A DNA stretch of 64,000 bases from Algorimicrobium sp002414705 (GTDB lineage: Bacteria > Bacteroidota > Bacteroidia > Flavobacteriales > Flavobacteriaceae), in NCBI GenBank assembly GCA_963972425.1, contig CAXAUF010000006.1, forward strand, positions 43,423 through 107,422, given 5' to 3'. Every line of letters starts with the position of its first letter. Position 1 is the first letter of the stretch. The position numbers and the translations under genes are program-made. Below, piece by piece: positions 53,241-62,652 of this stretch. The notes beneath the pieces are model-generated. The model was given only the letters and a program-made list of their open reading frames with translations, had not been told where the DNA came from and ran no database searches.

Positions 53241-53644
53241 ATGAATGAAAATCAAACTAGAGATTTAGAATTTCATCAAAACCTTGGTAAGTTATTTTAT
53301 GCAGTAGCTTTCACAGATAAAAACATGGTTAAAGATGAGTTTAGTTCTTTAATCACGTGTTTTGATGATTTAAGCTTCCATCATGTTTTTCCAAAAACAG
53401 ATTTTAAATTCCAAGTCATTTCAACATTTAATGCGCTTTATCCGGAACATGTTGATGCGAAAAATTGTTTTAATGAATTTATTGATTATGTAAGAAGAAT
53501 GGCAAGCTCTTTTCAAAGCCTATAAATAAGTCTATATTAAAAATGGCGAGTAAAATAGTAGCTAGTTTTTCAGGTCAAAAAAAATCCGAGCTAGTTATGC
53601 TTGCAAAATTGAGTATTGAATTTAAAAAAAACATAATTGACTAG
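53241..53644 (+). pseudogene. TerB-like protein gene, frameshifted
   Basis: The first frame encodes 94 codons (FHQNLGKLFYAVAFTDKNMVKDEF) and stops at 53523-53525. A second frame, shifted by one base near 53510, continues from LFSKPINKSILKMASKIVAS to SGQKKSELVMLAKLSIEFKK and stops at 53642-53644. The two halves read as one TerB-like small protein of about 130 aa, of a type I recall from other Flavobacteriaceae. One indel has broken it. Confidence 0.65.
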
Positions 53645-53655
53645 CTTATTAATTA

Positions 53656-53979
53656 TGGAAAGCAAATTATTTCACTATTCTTGTCCTTATTTATGTTTCT
53701 TGTTCACAGAAGCAAGATGGAATATTTCCTACAGAACGTGCTTTAGTAGGAGAAATTACAGATGATATTGATGTCATATTGAAAGATTTGTCATTTAATT
53801 ACTTGCGTAGAGTTTTATTAAGTGGTAGACCGATAATTGATAATGAAAATCATGTAGTTGCCGTTGTGGTAACCATTTAAGATATTAGTCGGTATAAAAT
53901 GTTGGAAGAAGAATTGGAACGAAAAGATCAAGAATCAAGACCAATGATTGGCTTTAAACATACAAAGCGTAAAAACTGA
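53656..53979 (+). pseudogene. Remnant of a PAS-domain sensor protein
   Basis: From 53708 the frame reads QKQDGIFPTERALVGEITDD and later RVLLSGRPIIDNENHVVAVV, then a TAA at 53878-53880 where PAS domains have an Arg-Asp-Ile, then DISRYKMLEEELERKD and a stop at 53977-53979. This is the end of a PAS domain and the start of the linker helix. The upstream portion and any kinase domain are absent. Confidence 0.6.
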
Positions 53980-54077
53980 ATAGTTAACCAATTCAACTTT
54001 TAAAAGTCCGAAGTAACTGATAGAGGTCATTTTGCAGTTTTGTATAAACCAATAAATTAGTTTAAAATTATAAAAAG

Positions 54078-54500
54078 ATGAAACACATAGGAATTTGGAT
54101 CGACAAAAAAAACGCCAAAGTAGTCACAGTTACTAAAGATGGTGAAACGCTCGAGACTGTCTTGTCTGAAGTAGAATTCTTTAATCGCAAAGGCAGTTCA
54201 AGACCAAGATTAAAAACAGGAATGGCGCAAGATGTTGTTCACGAAAGTATGTATCTTGAACGCGAAAAGCAACAGTTAAAAGCATACTTTAAAAAACTGG
54301 CAGCTATTACTAAAGATGCAGATACGATAGCTATTTTTGGACCTTCTAGTACACCTGAAAAATTTAGAAAAGAACTACAAGAACACTACAAGCCTATTGG
54401 CGAAAAAGTGAAAATTGTTAAAAAAACCGATAGTATGACAGATAACCAAGTTATTGCTCTTGTTAGGGATTATTTTAGTCACAATAAGATTATAATGTAA
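54078..54500 (+). CDS. Conserved hypothetical protein, 140 aa
   Basis: An intact small cytoplasmic protein that starts KHIGIWIDKKNAKVVTV and contains IAIFGPSSTPEKFRKEL and DSMTDNQVIALVRDYF. The pattern, an N-terminal beta strand with a conserved IWID and a C-terminal alpha/beta half, resembles proteins distantly related to the release-factor eRF1 domain 3 fold. I cannot assign a function. It is the only intact gene between 52.8 and 57.1 kb. Confidence 0.6.
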   Translation: MKHIGIWIDKKNAKVVTVTKDGETLETVLSEVEFFNRKGSSRPRLKTGMAQDVVHESMYLEREKQQLKAYFKKLAAITKDADTIAIFGPSSTPEKFRKELQEHYKPIGEKVKIVKKTDSMTDNQVIALVRDYFSHNKIIM

Positions 54501-54663
54501 ATAGATAATTTGTTAGAAGAATTTTATTAATATCTAACGGTCTGATTTATATGATTTTATTTTTATTTTTTAAGATTAATTTTTTTTGTTTTGGAATAGT
54601 AACTGAAAAATTTTTATAAATTAGTAATAATAATTGTATTTATTATTATGAATATGATTTAGA

Positions 54664-55301
54664 GAAAGAACCCCAAATTTAAACGATAAAATTGTTTTCA
54701 AAATAGCTGATATATTAGGCTTATCTTATACTTATGAAAAAGAGGAATTAGAAGGTACATTTGCTCCAATTGATGTTTTAGATTATATCTATGCGGTTTT
54801 ACATTCACCAACGTATAGAGAGACATACAAAGAATTTTTAAAAATAGATTTCCCACGTGTACCATATCCTAAAGATGCAGATACATTTTGGAAATTGGTA
54901 AAGTAGGTGAAGAGATACGCCAGATCCACTTGCTAGAAAGTCCAACCGTAGAAAACTACATAACAGAATACCCAGAAGACGGTGACAATGTGGTAACACG
55001 TAAACTAACCAAAACTAATATAGGCTACGAAGCCGTTACAGACACGCACGGTAAGGTATGGATAAACGATAACCAATATTTTGATAAAGTGCCGTTAGTC
55101 GCATGGGAGTTTTATATTGGTGACTACCAACCCGCACAAAAATGGCTAAAAGACCGTAAAGACAGAGAGTTAAGTTTTGAGGACATTTTACACTATCAAA
55201 AAATCATAGTAGCACTTACAGAAACTGACCGAATAATGAAAGAAATCGATAAGATCGATTTCATGGAAACTAAAAAAGACACTTCAAAAGCAAAAAGTTA
55301 A
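54664..55301 (+). pseudogene. C-terminal remnant of a type ISP restriction-modification enzyme
   Basis: The first frame from 54664 reads RTPNLNDKIVFKIADILGL, TFAPIDVLDYIYAVLHSPTY and IDFPRVPYPKDADTFWKLVK, then stops at 54904-54906. The next frame, one base out, continues VGEEIRQIHLLESPTVENYI, ACQPAQKWLKDRKDREL-type segments (here YQPAQKWLKDRKDREL) and FEDILHYQKIIVALTETDRI to a stop at 55301. Together this is the target-recognition C-terminus of type ISP enzymes (LlaBIII-like). The helicase, nuclease and methylase parts are gone. Confidence 0.72.
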
Positions 55302-55346
55302 GCTTTTTAAGTATAAATGACACGTTTAGTGACACATATGAAAAGT

Positions 55347-55391
55347 AAAAATCCGCAACAGTCTCATTATGAGTTGTATGCGGATTTTTTT
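55347..55391 (+). terminator. Intrinsic terminator after the type ISP remnant
   Basis: AAAATCCGCA pairs with TGCGGATTTT across an internal loop of 21 nt, then a T-run. It is a remnant of the original gene end. Confidence 0.75.
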
Positions 55392-55497
55392 CGTGAACGA
55401 TATTGACCTGACTTCAAATCAAATATTTAATCTTTTTGAAAATTTGAAAAGAAATTTATAATAAAAATTATGCTAGGTTAACAAGGAACATAACTAT

Positions 55498-55540
55498 TAG
55501 CGGGAACTGGACTCGAACCAGTGACCTTCGGGTTATGAGT
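55498..55540 (-). tRNA. 3' fragment of a tRNA-Met gene (likely attachment-site scar)
   Basis: On the minus strand this reads the anticodon loop CTCATAA (anticodon CAT), stem CCCGA, variable AGGTC, T arm ACTGG-TTCGAGT-CCAGT, acceptor half TCCCGCT and the discriminator A. The 5' half is missing: the base before the loop is an A/T-rich unrelated sequence. Cut at the anticodon loop, it is the pattern left by a tyrosine integrase using a tRNA gene as its target. Confidence 0.75.
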
Positions 55541-55587
55541 TTAAAAAAACAACCGAATTGGACGCTATAATACCTTATTTTAATAAA

Positions 55588-55608
55588 ATCGTGTACGCAA
55601 TCGTGTAC
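55588..55608. repeat. Direct repeat of ATCGTGTAC beside the tRNA scar
   Basis: ATCGTGTAC at 55588-55596 and 55600-55608, a 12-bp period, 48 bp from the tRNA fragment. Confidence 0.6.
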
Positions 55609-55774
55609 TCTGATTAATACTTAATTTCCCAAATTTAATGAAAATTACATCAATTATAATCATTAATTAATACATATTGCAAAAAACGGCAAGACAATAC
55701 CACTCTCGACGGAAAAAAGTGAGCATAGTTAAATTATCAATAACTCACTGTATTGTATTAGTTTAAAGCCATAA

Positions 55775-56262
55775 ATGATCTGGTTCAAAAACTCTTTTCA
55801 GCCTAAGCTATTAAAAGGGTTTACAATAATTATTGCTATTCTCACTTTTATCTGCTGTATGTGGCTCACCTCGTCCGTCCTATCCATATATATTAAAAGA
55901 CTTAGATTATTTTCATAATGCAGCAAAGGCTTTTCAACACTCTCTCCTACTGCTTTTGAAGCAGCAAAACAAAAAAAACCATTCAACTAAAAAGTAAAGC
56001 CACAATCAATACTAACGATATTATGTATATAGCTTCAGATGGGCATTATGTAGACTACTTTGTGACTAACAAAAAAAGCGCCGAAGTAGACAGAGACACA
56101 CTTAAAAACATACGTAATCGCTTACCAGAAGAAAGCTTTATACAAATTCATAGAAAATAAATTGTAAACATCAAAGCCATAAAACGTATTAGTTCTCAAA
56201 ATGTAACACTAATAAACGGAACTCAATATCTCAAGAACTTACAAAGCTTCCGTAAAAGATAG
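55775..56262 (+). pseudogene. LytTR-family regulator with membrane segment, degraded
   Basis: One frame from 55775 encodes 47 codons with a transmembrane helix (FTIIIAILTFICCMWL). Another, one base out, from about 56014 reads NDIMYIASDGHYVDYF and DTLKNIRNRLPEESFIQIHR, a LytTR DNA-binding domain. It is interrupted by TAA at 56158-56160 where this family has an aromatic residue, then continues IVNIKAIKRI and FRKR to 56262. At least one frameshift and two stops are present. Confidence 0.65.
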
Positions 56263-56387
56263 GTTTAAGAAGATATAAACCAAAAAAGGCACAGTCATTC
56301 ATGTTAAGTTTTTAGTCACTCACGACAAAAATTTAGAAACATCAGTTATACCAAATACATTTATACCCACAAACTAAACTTTAATTT

Positions 56388-56525
56388 ATGAAACATCTAA
56401 TTTTAGCATGCTGAATGCTGGGCCTAGTTTCAAAGGCCAACAGTCAAGACATCTCCTTTGGTGCAAAGAGGCTTAGTGAGCATTGCACCAACTTTTGAGT
56501 TTCCTGGTATTGAAGTCACCGCATG
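56388..56525 (+). pseudogene. Outer-membrane beta-barrel leader fragment
   Basis: An ATG at 56388 opens MKHLILAC, then a stop, then the same frame continues MLGLVSKANSQDISFGAK, the usual end of a flavobacterial signal peptide with the start of an outer membrane barrel. After a further shift VSIAPTFEFPGIEVTA follows, then a stop. Only the leader and one possible strand are left. Confidence 0.4.
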
Positions 56526-57123
56526 AAAAACCTACAATCCAATAACAAAAAAGTTATCTTATTTTTTGCTACCGCTTGGTGTAACGCTAGTTGGGATTTA
56601 GTACAATCAGGAATATTAGATGGTATTTATAGCAATTATGGAGCTAAAGCTAGTTTACTGTGCGCAAATGCGAGGGGATTGTCTAAGAGTGATAGTATAA
56701 GTAAGGCAGTGGAAATTATCGAAAATGATTTCATCAAAAAATTTGGAATAGATAAAGAAGACAAAGACTACAAAAAGAAAGTGGCGGCAGTATATAATAA
56801 ATATGCTGATAAACTCATATGCAATGATACGCCTTCATTTAGATCAAGAAACCCAGAACAATTTATTAAACGAGTGATTTCTTTAGAATGTATATATCCA
56901 TTTTGGATGATTTTCTATTATACGACTATGAAGAATATCCAATCGATGTTAATACCGTAGAAATTTAACCAGTGGTGAAAAAGAAACACTTTTAGATGAT
57001 ATCAATAAGATTTTAAAAGCTCCAGATGTAGCTAAAAACTATAATGTTAGAGAAATTCAGTCATTGAGAAGATATGTTATTAACGACTACAACGCTAAAA
57101 CAGCTCGTGAGTTAGAAGATTAA
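56523..57123 (+). pseudogene. Secreted or cytoplasmic hypothetical protein broken in three frames
   Basis: The first frame gives 125 codons of a helical protein (DLVQSGILDGIYSNYGAK, AVEIIENDFIKKFGIDKE). From about 56903 the correct reading moves to a second frame (LDDFLLYDYEEYPIDVNTVE), and at about 56962 to a third frame (LTSGEKETLLDDINKILK to ARELED, stop 57121). The three parts join into one sensible product of about 200 aa. I do not recognise the family. Confidence 0.6.
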
Positions 57124-57159
57124 AAATAGAAAAGCTTATTTAAATAACTTCACAGACTT

Positions 57160-57591
57160 ATGGAACTATACTTGAATGACCAACCAACAGACCAGTCCAT
57201 ATTTACCCTTAATAATGGTTTAAATTTTGGACGGTTTTTAGACCATAACATTGTTAAAGATTACAAGATTGTTATGGATAAAGTTCACTTTTTTAATCTT
57301 TTAGAAGAACCTTACCAAGAAGTAATGATTGACATTAAAGCTGATGATCTAAAATACAATGAAACTTCAGATTTTTCTGAAGTAAACTATTGTTCGTTTG
57401 AAGAATTATTAGCAAAACCAGAGCATCTATTTTCTATTGTAGAATGGTTCTTCTACAAGGAGTTATTTAAAGACTTCATTGGTAATCCTCAATTTGAATA
57501 TGTTATTAACAGTATAGAAGGCATCAAACCTAAAGAAGAAAAAGTAATCATCACAGGCAAATGTTTTAAGAAAGTTGAAAAAAATAAATAA
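57160..57591 (+). CDS. Hypothetical protein, 143 aa
   Basis: An acidic, probably cytoplasmic protein with aromatic-rich segments (FGRFLDHNIV, FSIVEWFFYKELFKDF). It has no signal peptide or known motif. Its size and composition resemble immunity proteins of polymorphic toxins, but no toxin is adjacent and I do not propose that. It starts 37 bp after the broken gene and precedes the exported-protein cluster. Confidence 0.6.
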   Translation: MELYLNDQPTDQSIFTLNNGLNFGRFLDHNIVKDYKIVMDKVHFFNLLEEPYQEVMIDIKADDLKYNETSDFSEVNYCSFEELLAKPEHLFSIVEWFFYKELFKDFIGNPQFEYVINSIEGIKPKEEKVIITGKCFKKVEKNK

Positions 57592-57726
57592 TTAATTGAA
57601 CAAATTTTAAATAATAACGAAAGCACAACAATGTATAAGTTGTATTAAAACGTCCAAATATTAAATAAAAAAAGGTCAACCTATTTTAGTATAATACACT
57701 ATATTTTTAACTTAAATTAATTAACC

Positions 57727-58272
57727 ATGAAAGTAATCACTTATTTTTTAAGCTTTTCTCTGCTACTTTTAGCACTTGGTATTAGCCCATCAACCAACAC
57801 TATAAAAGATTTTAAAAGAAATAAAACTGAAATAACCCCAAAAAATGATGGCTGCTACTTTGCAGTAGTACTTTCAAATACGAGTTGGACAAAAAGAGAA
57901 AAAACATTTGTAAGATCATCAGTAGTTAGTCTTACTTGTACTGATCTTTTTGGAGGTGCAAATATGAAAGATGATCTTCAAAAGCAATTTTTCTACTTCC
58001 TTTATGATAAGCACAACAATCTTCTTAAAGTTTTTAAAGGAGATTCAAGTTACAGTTCAATAACAACCTTTTTTGGTAAGTCTGAAGCAGACGTTTTATC
58101 TAAAATTGACAAATATTATGGTAAGATGAATGATTACAAAAAACATGTTTTAAAAGACTTCAATTATATAAAAGATAAACTTTCTCCTGCAACATTGAAA
58201 TCACAAAAAACGCATACCATGTGGAAAGAGATTAACGAATACTTAAAAAAAGGAGTGGACCTTAACCGATAA
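57727..58272 (+). CDS. Exported hypothetical protein, 181 aa
   Basis: The protein has an N-terminal hydrophobic export signal (ITYFLSFSLLLLALGISPS) and no lipobox. The mature part has two Cys residues, one in NDGCYFAVV and one in LTCTDLFGG, possibly a disulfide pair, and a lysine-rich helical C-terminus. I recognise no family. It lies 159 bp before the large exported protein of the MORN cluster. Confidence 0.65.
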   Translation: MKVITYFLSFSLLLLALGISPSTNTIKDFKRNKTEITPKNDGCYFAVVLSNTSWTKREKTFVRSSVVSLTCTDLFGGANMKDDLQKQFFYFLYDKHNNLLKVFKGDSSYSSITTFFGKSEADVLSKIDKYYGKMNDYKKHVLKDFNYIKDKLSPATLKSQKTHTMWKEINEYLKKGVDLNR

Positions 58273-58431
58273 ATGTATTTTATTTATCAAATAAAAAATT
58301 ATTAAAACACTCATAAATTTTAACTCTACTATTATAGTTCGAGATTAATTATACTTTTTAAAATGATGATAAAAGTAAAAAAAGACAGTAAAAAAAATAA
58401 ACAAAAGAATAGTATAGCGTCAAATAATTAT

Positions 58432-61400
58432 ATGAAATATTTTTTCACTCTGATATTAATGATTGTTTTAAATAAAACTTCATTTTCTCAAAGCGATTGG
58501 AGTAATGATAAGTTTTCAGGAGAGCTAAAAGGAATGAGTTTTGATTATGAAATTAAATATAAAATTGATTGTACATTAGGGACACCCTTTGTGAGGGCAA
58601 CTTTGCATTCAGTTCGTGTGACAGGTTATGACGAATATTCTACTGCTTATAATGGACTAAAAGGGTATTATTTTCCTATTGAGGTTGATGCAGGGTTTTT
58701 AGAAGTTGAATCAGAAATTTTTACATGTTGTATTAAAAAAGGCACTTTTCAACTTAATAAAGCTCATCTATCAATATCTAATGGAGGAGAGGGTGCTGCG
58801 CTTACTGCTGATGAATTCCGTTTTACTGATGAGTCCGAACTTAAAAAATTATTTAATATTAGCAGCTGTTCAGACCTAAAAAATAAATTACAAGATCAAA
58901 GTATAACTTTAAAAGTCACAAGAAACGAATTTCAAAAATTTGAAGGTGACTTAAGATATCAAGGAGAATCTTTAAATTTATTATTAGATGCAGCCATAAA
59001 AAAACAATCAGAAGAATTTTTAAAACCTTTATATCAATACACTAAATGTTCAGCTACTTCTAATAACAATTCCATCGATTTTTATAAGCAAGGTATTAAA
59101 AAAGTAGAGGGGTTAATTAGATCTTCCACCTCAAGTTTAGTCAAAGAAAAACTAAATATAATTCTTAAAAACATTACTAATTGTTTAAATCAAAAAATTA
59201 AAATACAAGAAAATAAAGATAAACTAGATGCTGAATTAAAGCTTGAGAAAAACAAACGTAAAATACAAAAGATGCGTTTGAACCGAGAGGAACTAGCTAG
59301 AATTAACCAACAACTCGACTATAATAATAAGGTGAATAGTTATACTTCAAAAGGAATCAATCTTAGTAAAGCTCATAAAATGGTTCAAGAAGAATATAAG
59401 ATAAATTTGATAGATAATGTTGTTGGTAAAGGATTAAATCAGATTTCAAATACTATAATGAATCAAATTAATAGGGCTAGTGCGCGAAAAGAAGCTAGAC
59501 AAGATGCAAATGTTAATAATTGGAAAAGCTATAATGACGGATTTATTAAGTACATTAATGAAATTAGAAAATTTAATTCAGAACGCAGAAAGGAGATAAG
59601 ATCATTAGCTATTTATAATTCTCATTCAGAAAATGTAGAAGATTTAATGCAGGAGATTCTTTGGCTAATTGAGGCTGAGAATACTGAAAGTTATATTTTT
59701 AATTATAAAGTAGATAAACAACAAAAAGTGCCTTCATATTTACAATCTCTTCATAAAAGTGAATATGCAATGTTTACTGTTTTAGAAAAGTCTGTTGTTG
59801 TTGACAAAATCATAGAGGATGCTTATTTTGAAAATAATATATTGTATGTAAAAATAAAAGAAACAGCTAAGGAAGCGCAATATGACAAAGACCATCTTGA
59901 AGGATATGGAGGGGGATCTCTGGGTAAATATCAACCAAAAAAATTCACGCTTCGAACACTAATTAAGTATAATTTAGATACAGATGAAACAACTACTTTT
60001 AGAAATTGTACATGGGTAGGATATGGCGGAATACCAGGTGATAATAAGTATGTTTCAAATGAATCATTTCAAATTCAACTTAAGAATCTAGATGATTTAA
60101 AAGTATTGATTCCTAGTAAAAGAATTCTAGAAAGTAAATATGCAATGTCAGGAATTATTAGTACAAAATTAAATAATATAAGAAAAATATATAAAAGAGA
60201 AGAAATTGATGTATTAAAGTCCAATCCCTCATTCATTAAAGAATTTGAGCAAAAAATTTACAAACAATTACAAGATTTCAGCAAATTGAAAAGCGTCGGT
60301 GGTGAACCTAATTTATTGGTGAATTATAGATATACCACCAATCCGAATGAACAATGTATGATTAGTTTTTGGGGCGATAAATGGATGGGAGAAGAAAATT
60401 ATATGCTGTTAAGTTACCCCGGGGGGGATATAATGAATCAGGTCAACGCGAATAATTTAAATTTTAATGCACCAACCTTTTCAAACGAACAAGTAGCAAA
60501 ACAAAAATTAAAAGGAAATCAATACGGTTTTTCAAAAACATTAGACAATACTTCAATCATTGGAGGTCTAAACGGCTATGCAATAGCAACTTTAGAAAAG
60601 TACAAAGATTTTTATGAAACAATCTATTTCTATAACAAAGCTGGTAGAAATATTAAAGATTTAAAACTACCTACTTCACTAGAATCTAATATTTGGATGC
60701 CTTACATAGAAGTAGGTAGGGCAGAAAAGTTTATTGAATATGAATATATAGAAAATGAAGGCTTAAAGCTTAAACTGAAGGAAAAGGGTGTAAAAGAGCT
60801 TCCTATGTCTGAATATAGAGTAAAAGATGCGGATGGTATAATTTATAATCTAACTTCAAAAAGAAAAATATTACTTTTTCCTTCGGCTAAGGTTAGCTAT
60901 GTGTTTTCTTCTCAGGATGAATTAATTGAGACAAACTCAAATAAAAAGCAACTCTATAATATTTACACACCTACAAAAACAGAAAGGTATATTAACCAAA
61001 AATATTATGCCGGAACAACAAGCTATATCTCATTAAATCAGATTAAAAAATTCGACGTATTTAAAAGTGCAAATCCAATCTATTATTCAACTACTTTTCT
61101 TGATGGAAACTTATCAAAATCCGAAACCTCAAAGCTTAATGATGTAGTAGGTTCTCACTTCTCAAAAATGGGATCTTCAAACATCTATTATAAAATGTTC
61201 GAGTATTTTAATTCAATTGACTTATCGGAAAACGGAATTACATATGAAGGAAGAAAGCCAAGCTATGATAGTAATGGTAAATTGGAAACTGTCGGTATTT
61301 CAATTGATGGAAAGAAAGTTGGATGGTGGGATTATTACAACCAGGCAGGTAAGATTTATGAGAAGATAGAGTATATCGCTGGGGTAAAAGTTGAAAAAAT

Positions 61401-61638
61401 AGTTTTCGATGAAAACGAAATTGCAATTATTAGACAGCAATTTTATTCATCTGGTATTTTATCAATGTCTTATCACTATAATCCAATTACAAAAATTCGT
61501 ACCCGCAAGTTATATGATGAAGGAATAGTAACTAGTGAAATAGACTCGGAAGCAAAAGGCATTTATGATGAGGATGGAAAACGAATAGAATCACGAGAAT
61601 ACGAATATGGCATATTGACTAATACTACTAAACTTTAA
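58432..61638 (+). CDS. Large exported protein with C-terminal MORN-type repeats
   Basis: A 1068-aa protein. The ATG at 58432 is chosen because the signal peptide (MKYFFTLILMIVLNKTSFSQ, cleavage after SFSQ) begins there; an in-frame ATG 69 bp upstream would add a Lys-rich tail before it. Residues about 25-200 are beta-rich with several Cys. Residues about 235-330 form a basic coiled coil (EKNKRKIQKMRLNREELARI). Residues about 930-1068 have MORN_2-like units (YDSNGKLETVGISIDGKKVGW, split across residues; WWDYYNQAGKIYEKIEY). No enzyme motif is visible. It is followed 13 bp later by two MORN-repeat paralogues. Confidence 0.65.
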   Translation: MKYFFTLILMIVLNKTSFSQSDWSNDKFSGELKGMSFDYEIKYKIDCTLGTPFVRATLHSVRVTGYDEYSTAYNGLKGYYFPIEVDAGFLEVESEIFTCCIKKGTFQLNKAHLSISNGGEGAALTADEFRFTDESELKKLFNISSCSDLKNKLQDQSITLKVTRNEFQKFEGDLRYQGESLNLLLDAAIKKQSEEFLKPLYQYTKCSATSNNNSIDFYKQGIKKVEGLIRSSTSSLVKEKLNIILKNITNCLNQKIKIQENKDKLDAELKLEKNKRKIQKMRLNREELARINQQLDYNNKVNSYTSKGINLSKAHKMVQEEYKINLIDNVVGKGLNQISNTIMNQINRASARKEARQDANVNNWKSYNDGFIKYINEIRKFNSERRKEIRSLAIYNSHSENVEDLMQEILWLIEAENTESYIFNYKVDKQQKVPSYLQSLHKSEYAMFTVLEKSVVVDKIIEDAYFENNILYVKIKETAKEAQYDKDHLEGYGGGSLGKYQPKKFTLRTLIKYNLDTDETTTFRNCTWVGYGGIPGDNKYVSNESFQIQLKNLDDLKVLIPSKRILESKYAMSGIISTKLNNIRKIYKREEIDVLKSNPSFIKEFEQKIYKQLQDFSKLKSVGGEPNLLVNYRYTTNPNEQCMISFWGDKWMGEENYMLLSYPGGDIMNQVNANNLNFNAPTFSNEQVAKQKLKGNQYGFSKTLDNTSIIGGLNGYAIATLEKYKDFYETIYFYNKAGRNIKDLKLPTSLESNIWMPYIEVGRAEKFIEYEYIENEGLKLKLKEKGVKELPMSEYRVKDADGIIYNLTSKRKILLFPSAKVSYVFSSQDELIETNSNKKQLYNIYTPTKTERYINQKYYAGTTSYISLNQIKKFDVFKSANPIYYSTTFLDGNLSKSETSKLNDVVGSHFSKMGSSNIYYKMFEYFNSIDLSENGITYEGRKPSYDSNGKLETVGISIDGKKVGWWDYYNQAGKIYEKIEYIAGVKVEKIVFDENEIAIIRQQFYSSGILSMSYHYNPITKIRTRKLYDEGIVTSEIDSEAKGIYDEDGKRIESREYEYGILTNTTKL

Positions 61639-61651
61639 AAATAGAAAGGGA

Positions 61652-62641
61652 ATGAAAAAAGGAAAATATCTATTAATACTTGTAATTACCTCTACTTTTC
61701 TTTGCATTGGACAGGAAGTCACAGATTATGCTGAGTACTATGAAGACACAGATGTTTTATGGCGTAAGGGAAAAGTCCTCAACGGCAAAGCACATGGTTA
61801 TTGGGAGTATTATGATGAAAAAGGAGTTTTATCTTCAACAGGCTATTGGATAGAAGGCGCAAAGGACAGTGTTTGGAAATCTTATTTAGGAAAAGACCGG
61901 TTGTGGTTTATTGAAAACTATAAGAATGACAAACTAAATGGCACATATATCCAAATGGATATTGATGGTTCAGGTTATGCATCTTTTAAGGGGCAATATA
62001 AGAATGATAAGCCCACTGGTAAATGGACCAGTTATTATACGTCGGATGAGAAGGCAGGAAAAGTGGCCTATGAGTTTGAGTTAAAACCGATGGGCGAAAC
62101 CGCTCCGGCAACCAGGTATTTTTACAGTACCGATTATAAGGATATAAATGGCAAGGACCCCTATTATACGGACGCATTTAAAAGTGAGGGGAACGTTAAA
62201 TTTACTTCAATAGAAGAAAATCCCTTGGAAAACGGGATGGCCTTGATTTGGTTTTTATACATTAATCTCAAGATCAATGCTGTATATCAGGGCAACTGGA
62301 AATACTATTATAAAAATGGGCAAATCCATGCAGAAGGAACCTACGAAAACGGTTATAAGCAAGGCAGCTGGACATATTACTATCCGAATGGAAATAAATG
62401 GATGGTATGTACTTATAACGGAGGGTATAAAAGTTGGGGTGTAGAAACAGGGCCTAACGAAACCATTACTTATTCGAGAAATTTTAGAGGTGGTCCTTTT
62501 GAGCTGTACTATGAGAACGGAAAGCTCAAAGAAAAAGGTGTATATACAAAGGAAGAAGAAAAAATAGGCATCTGGAAGTATTATAATGAAGATGGAAGTC
62601 TTGAAAAAACAGAGACATATATTGATGGAGTTAAACAATAA
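61652..62641 (+). CDS. Exported MORN-repeat protein, paralogue 1
   Basis: A 329-aa protein with a signal peptide (residues 1-21, STFLCIGQ) and at least six MORN_2-type units of the form GxWxYYxxNGxLxxxGxYxxG (for example GKAHGYWEYYDEKG, GNWKYYYKNGQIHAEG, KQGSWTYYYPNGN, KEKGVYTKEEEKIGIWKYY). Such units are often named YwqK antitoxins, but that name is not evidence of function. Much of the gene has higher GC than its neighbours. Confidence 0.75.
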   Translation: MKKGKYLLILVITSTFLCIGQEVTDYAEYYEDTDVLWRKGKVLNGKAHGYWEYYDEKGVLSSTGYWIEGAKDSVWKSYLGKDRLWFIENYKNDKLNGTYIQMDIDGSGYASFKGQYKNDKPTGKWTSYYTSDEKAGKVAYEFELKPMGETAPATRYFYSTDYKDINGKDPYYTDAFKSEGNVKFTSIEENPLENGMALIWFLYINLKINAVYQGNWKYYYKNGQIHAEGTYENGYKQGSWTYYYPNGNKWMVCTYNGGYKSWGVETGPNETITYSRNFRGGPFELYYENGKLKEKGVYTKEEEKIGIWKYYNEDGSLEKTETYIDGVKQ

Positions 62642-62652
62642 AATTAGTTCTA

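Larger units (their letters stand above)
55302..55774. other. Non-coding stretch with tRNA fragment and terminator
   Basis: It contains the terminator at 55347-55391, the tRNA-Met fragment and a pair of direct repeats. No reading frame is supported. Confidence 0.7.

Noticed and set aside
54078..54500. Host-attachment-type protein assignment for the 140-aa gene
   Set aside because: The resemblance is limited to general fold. I have no specific motif to support it.
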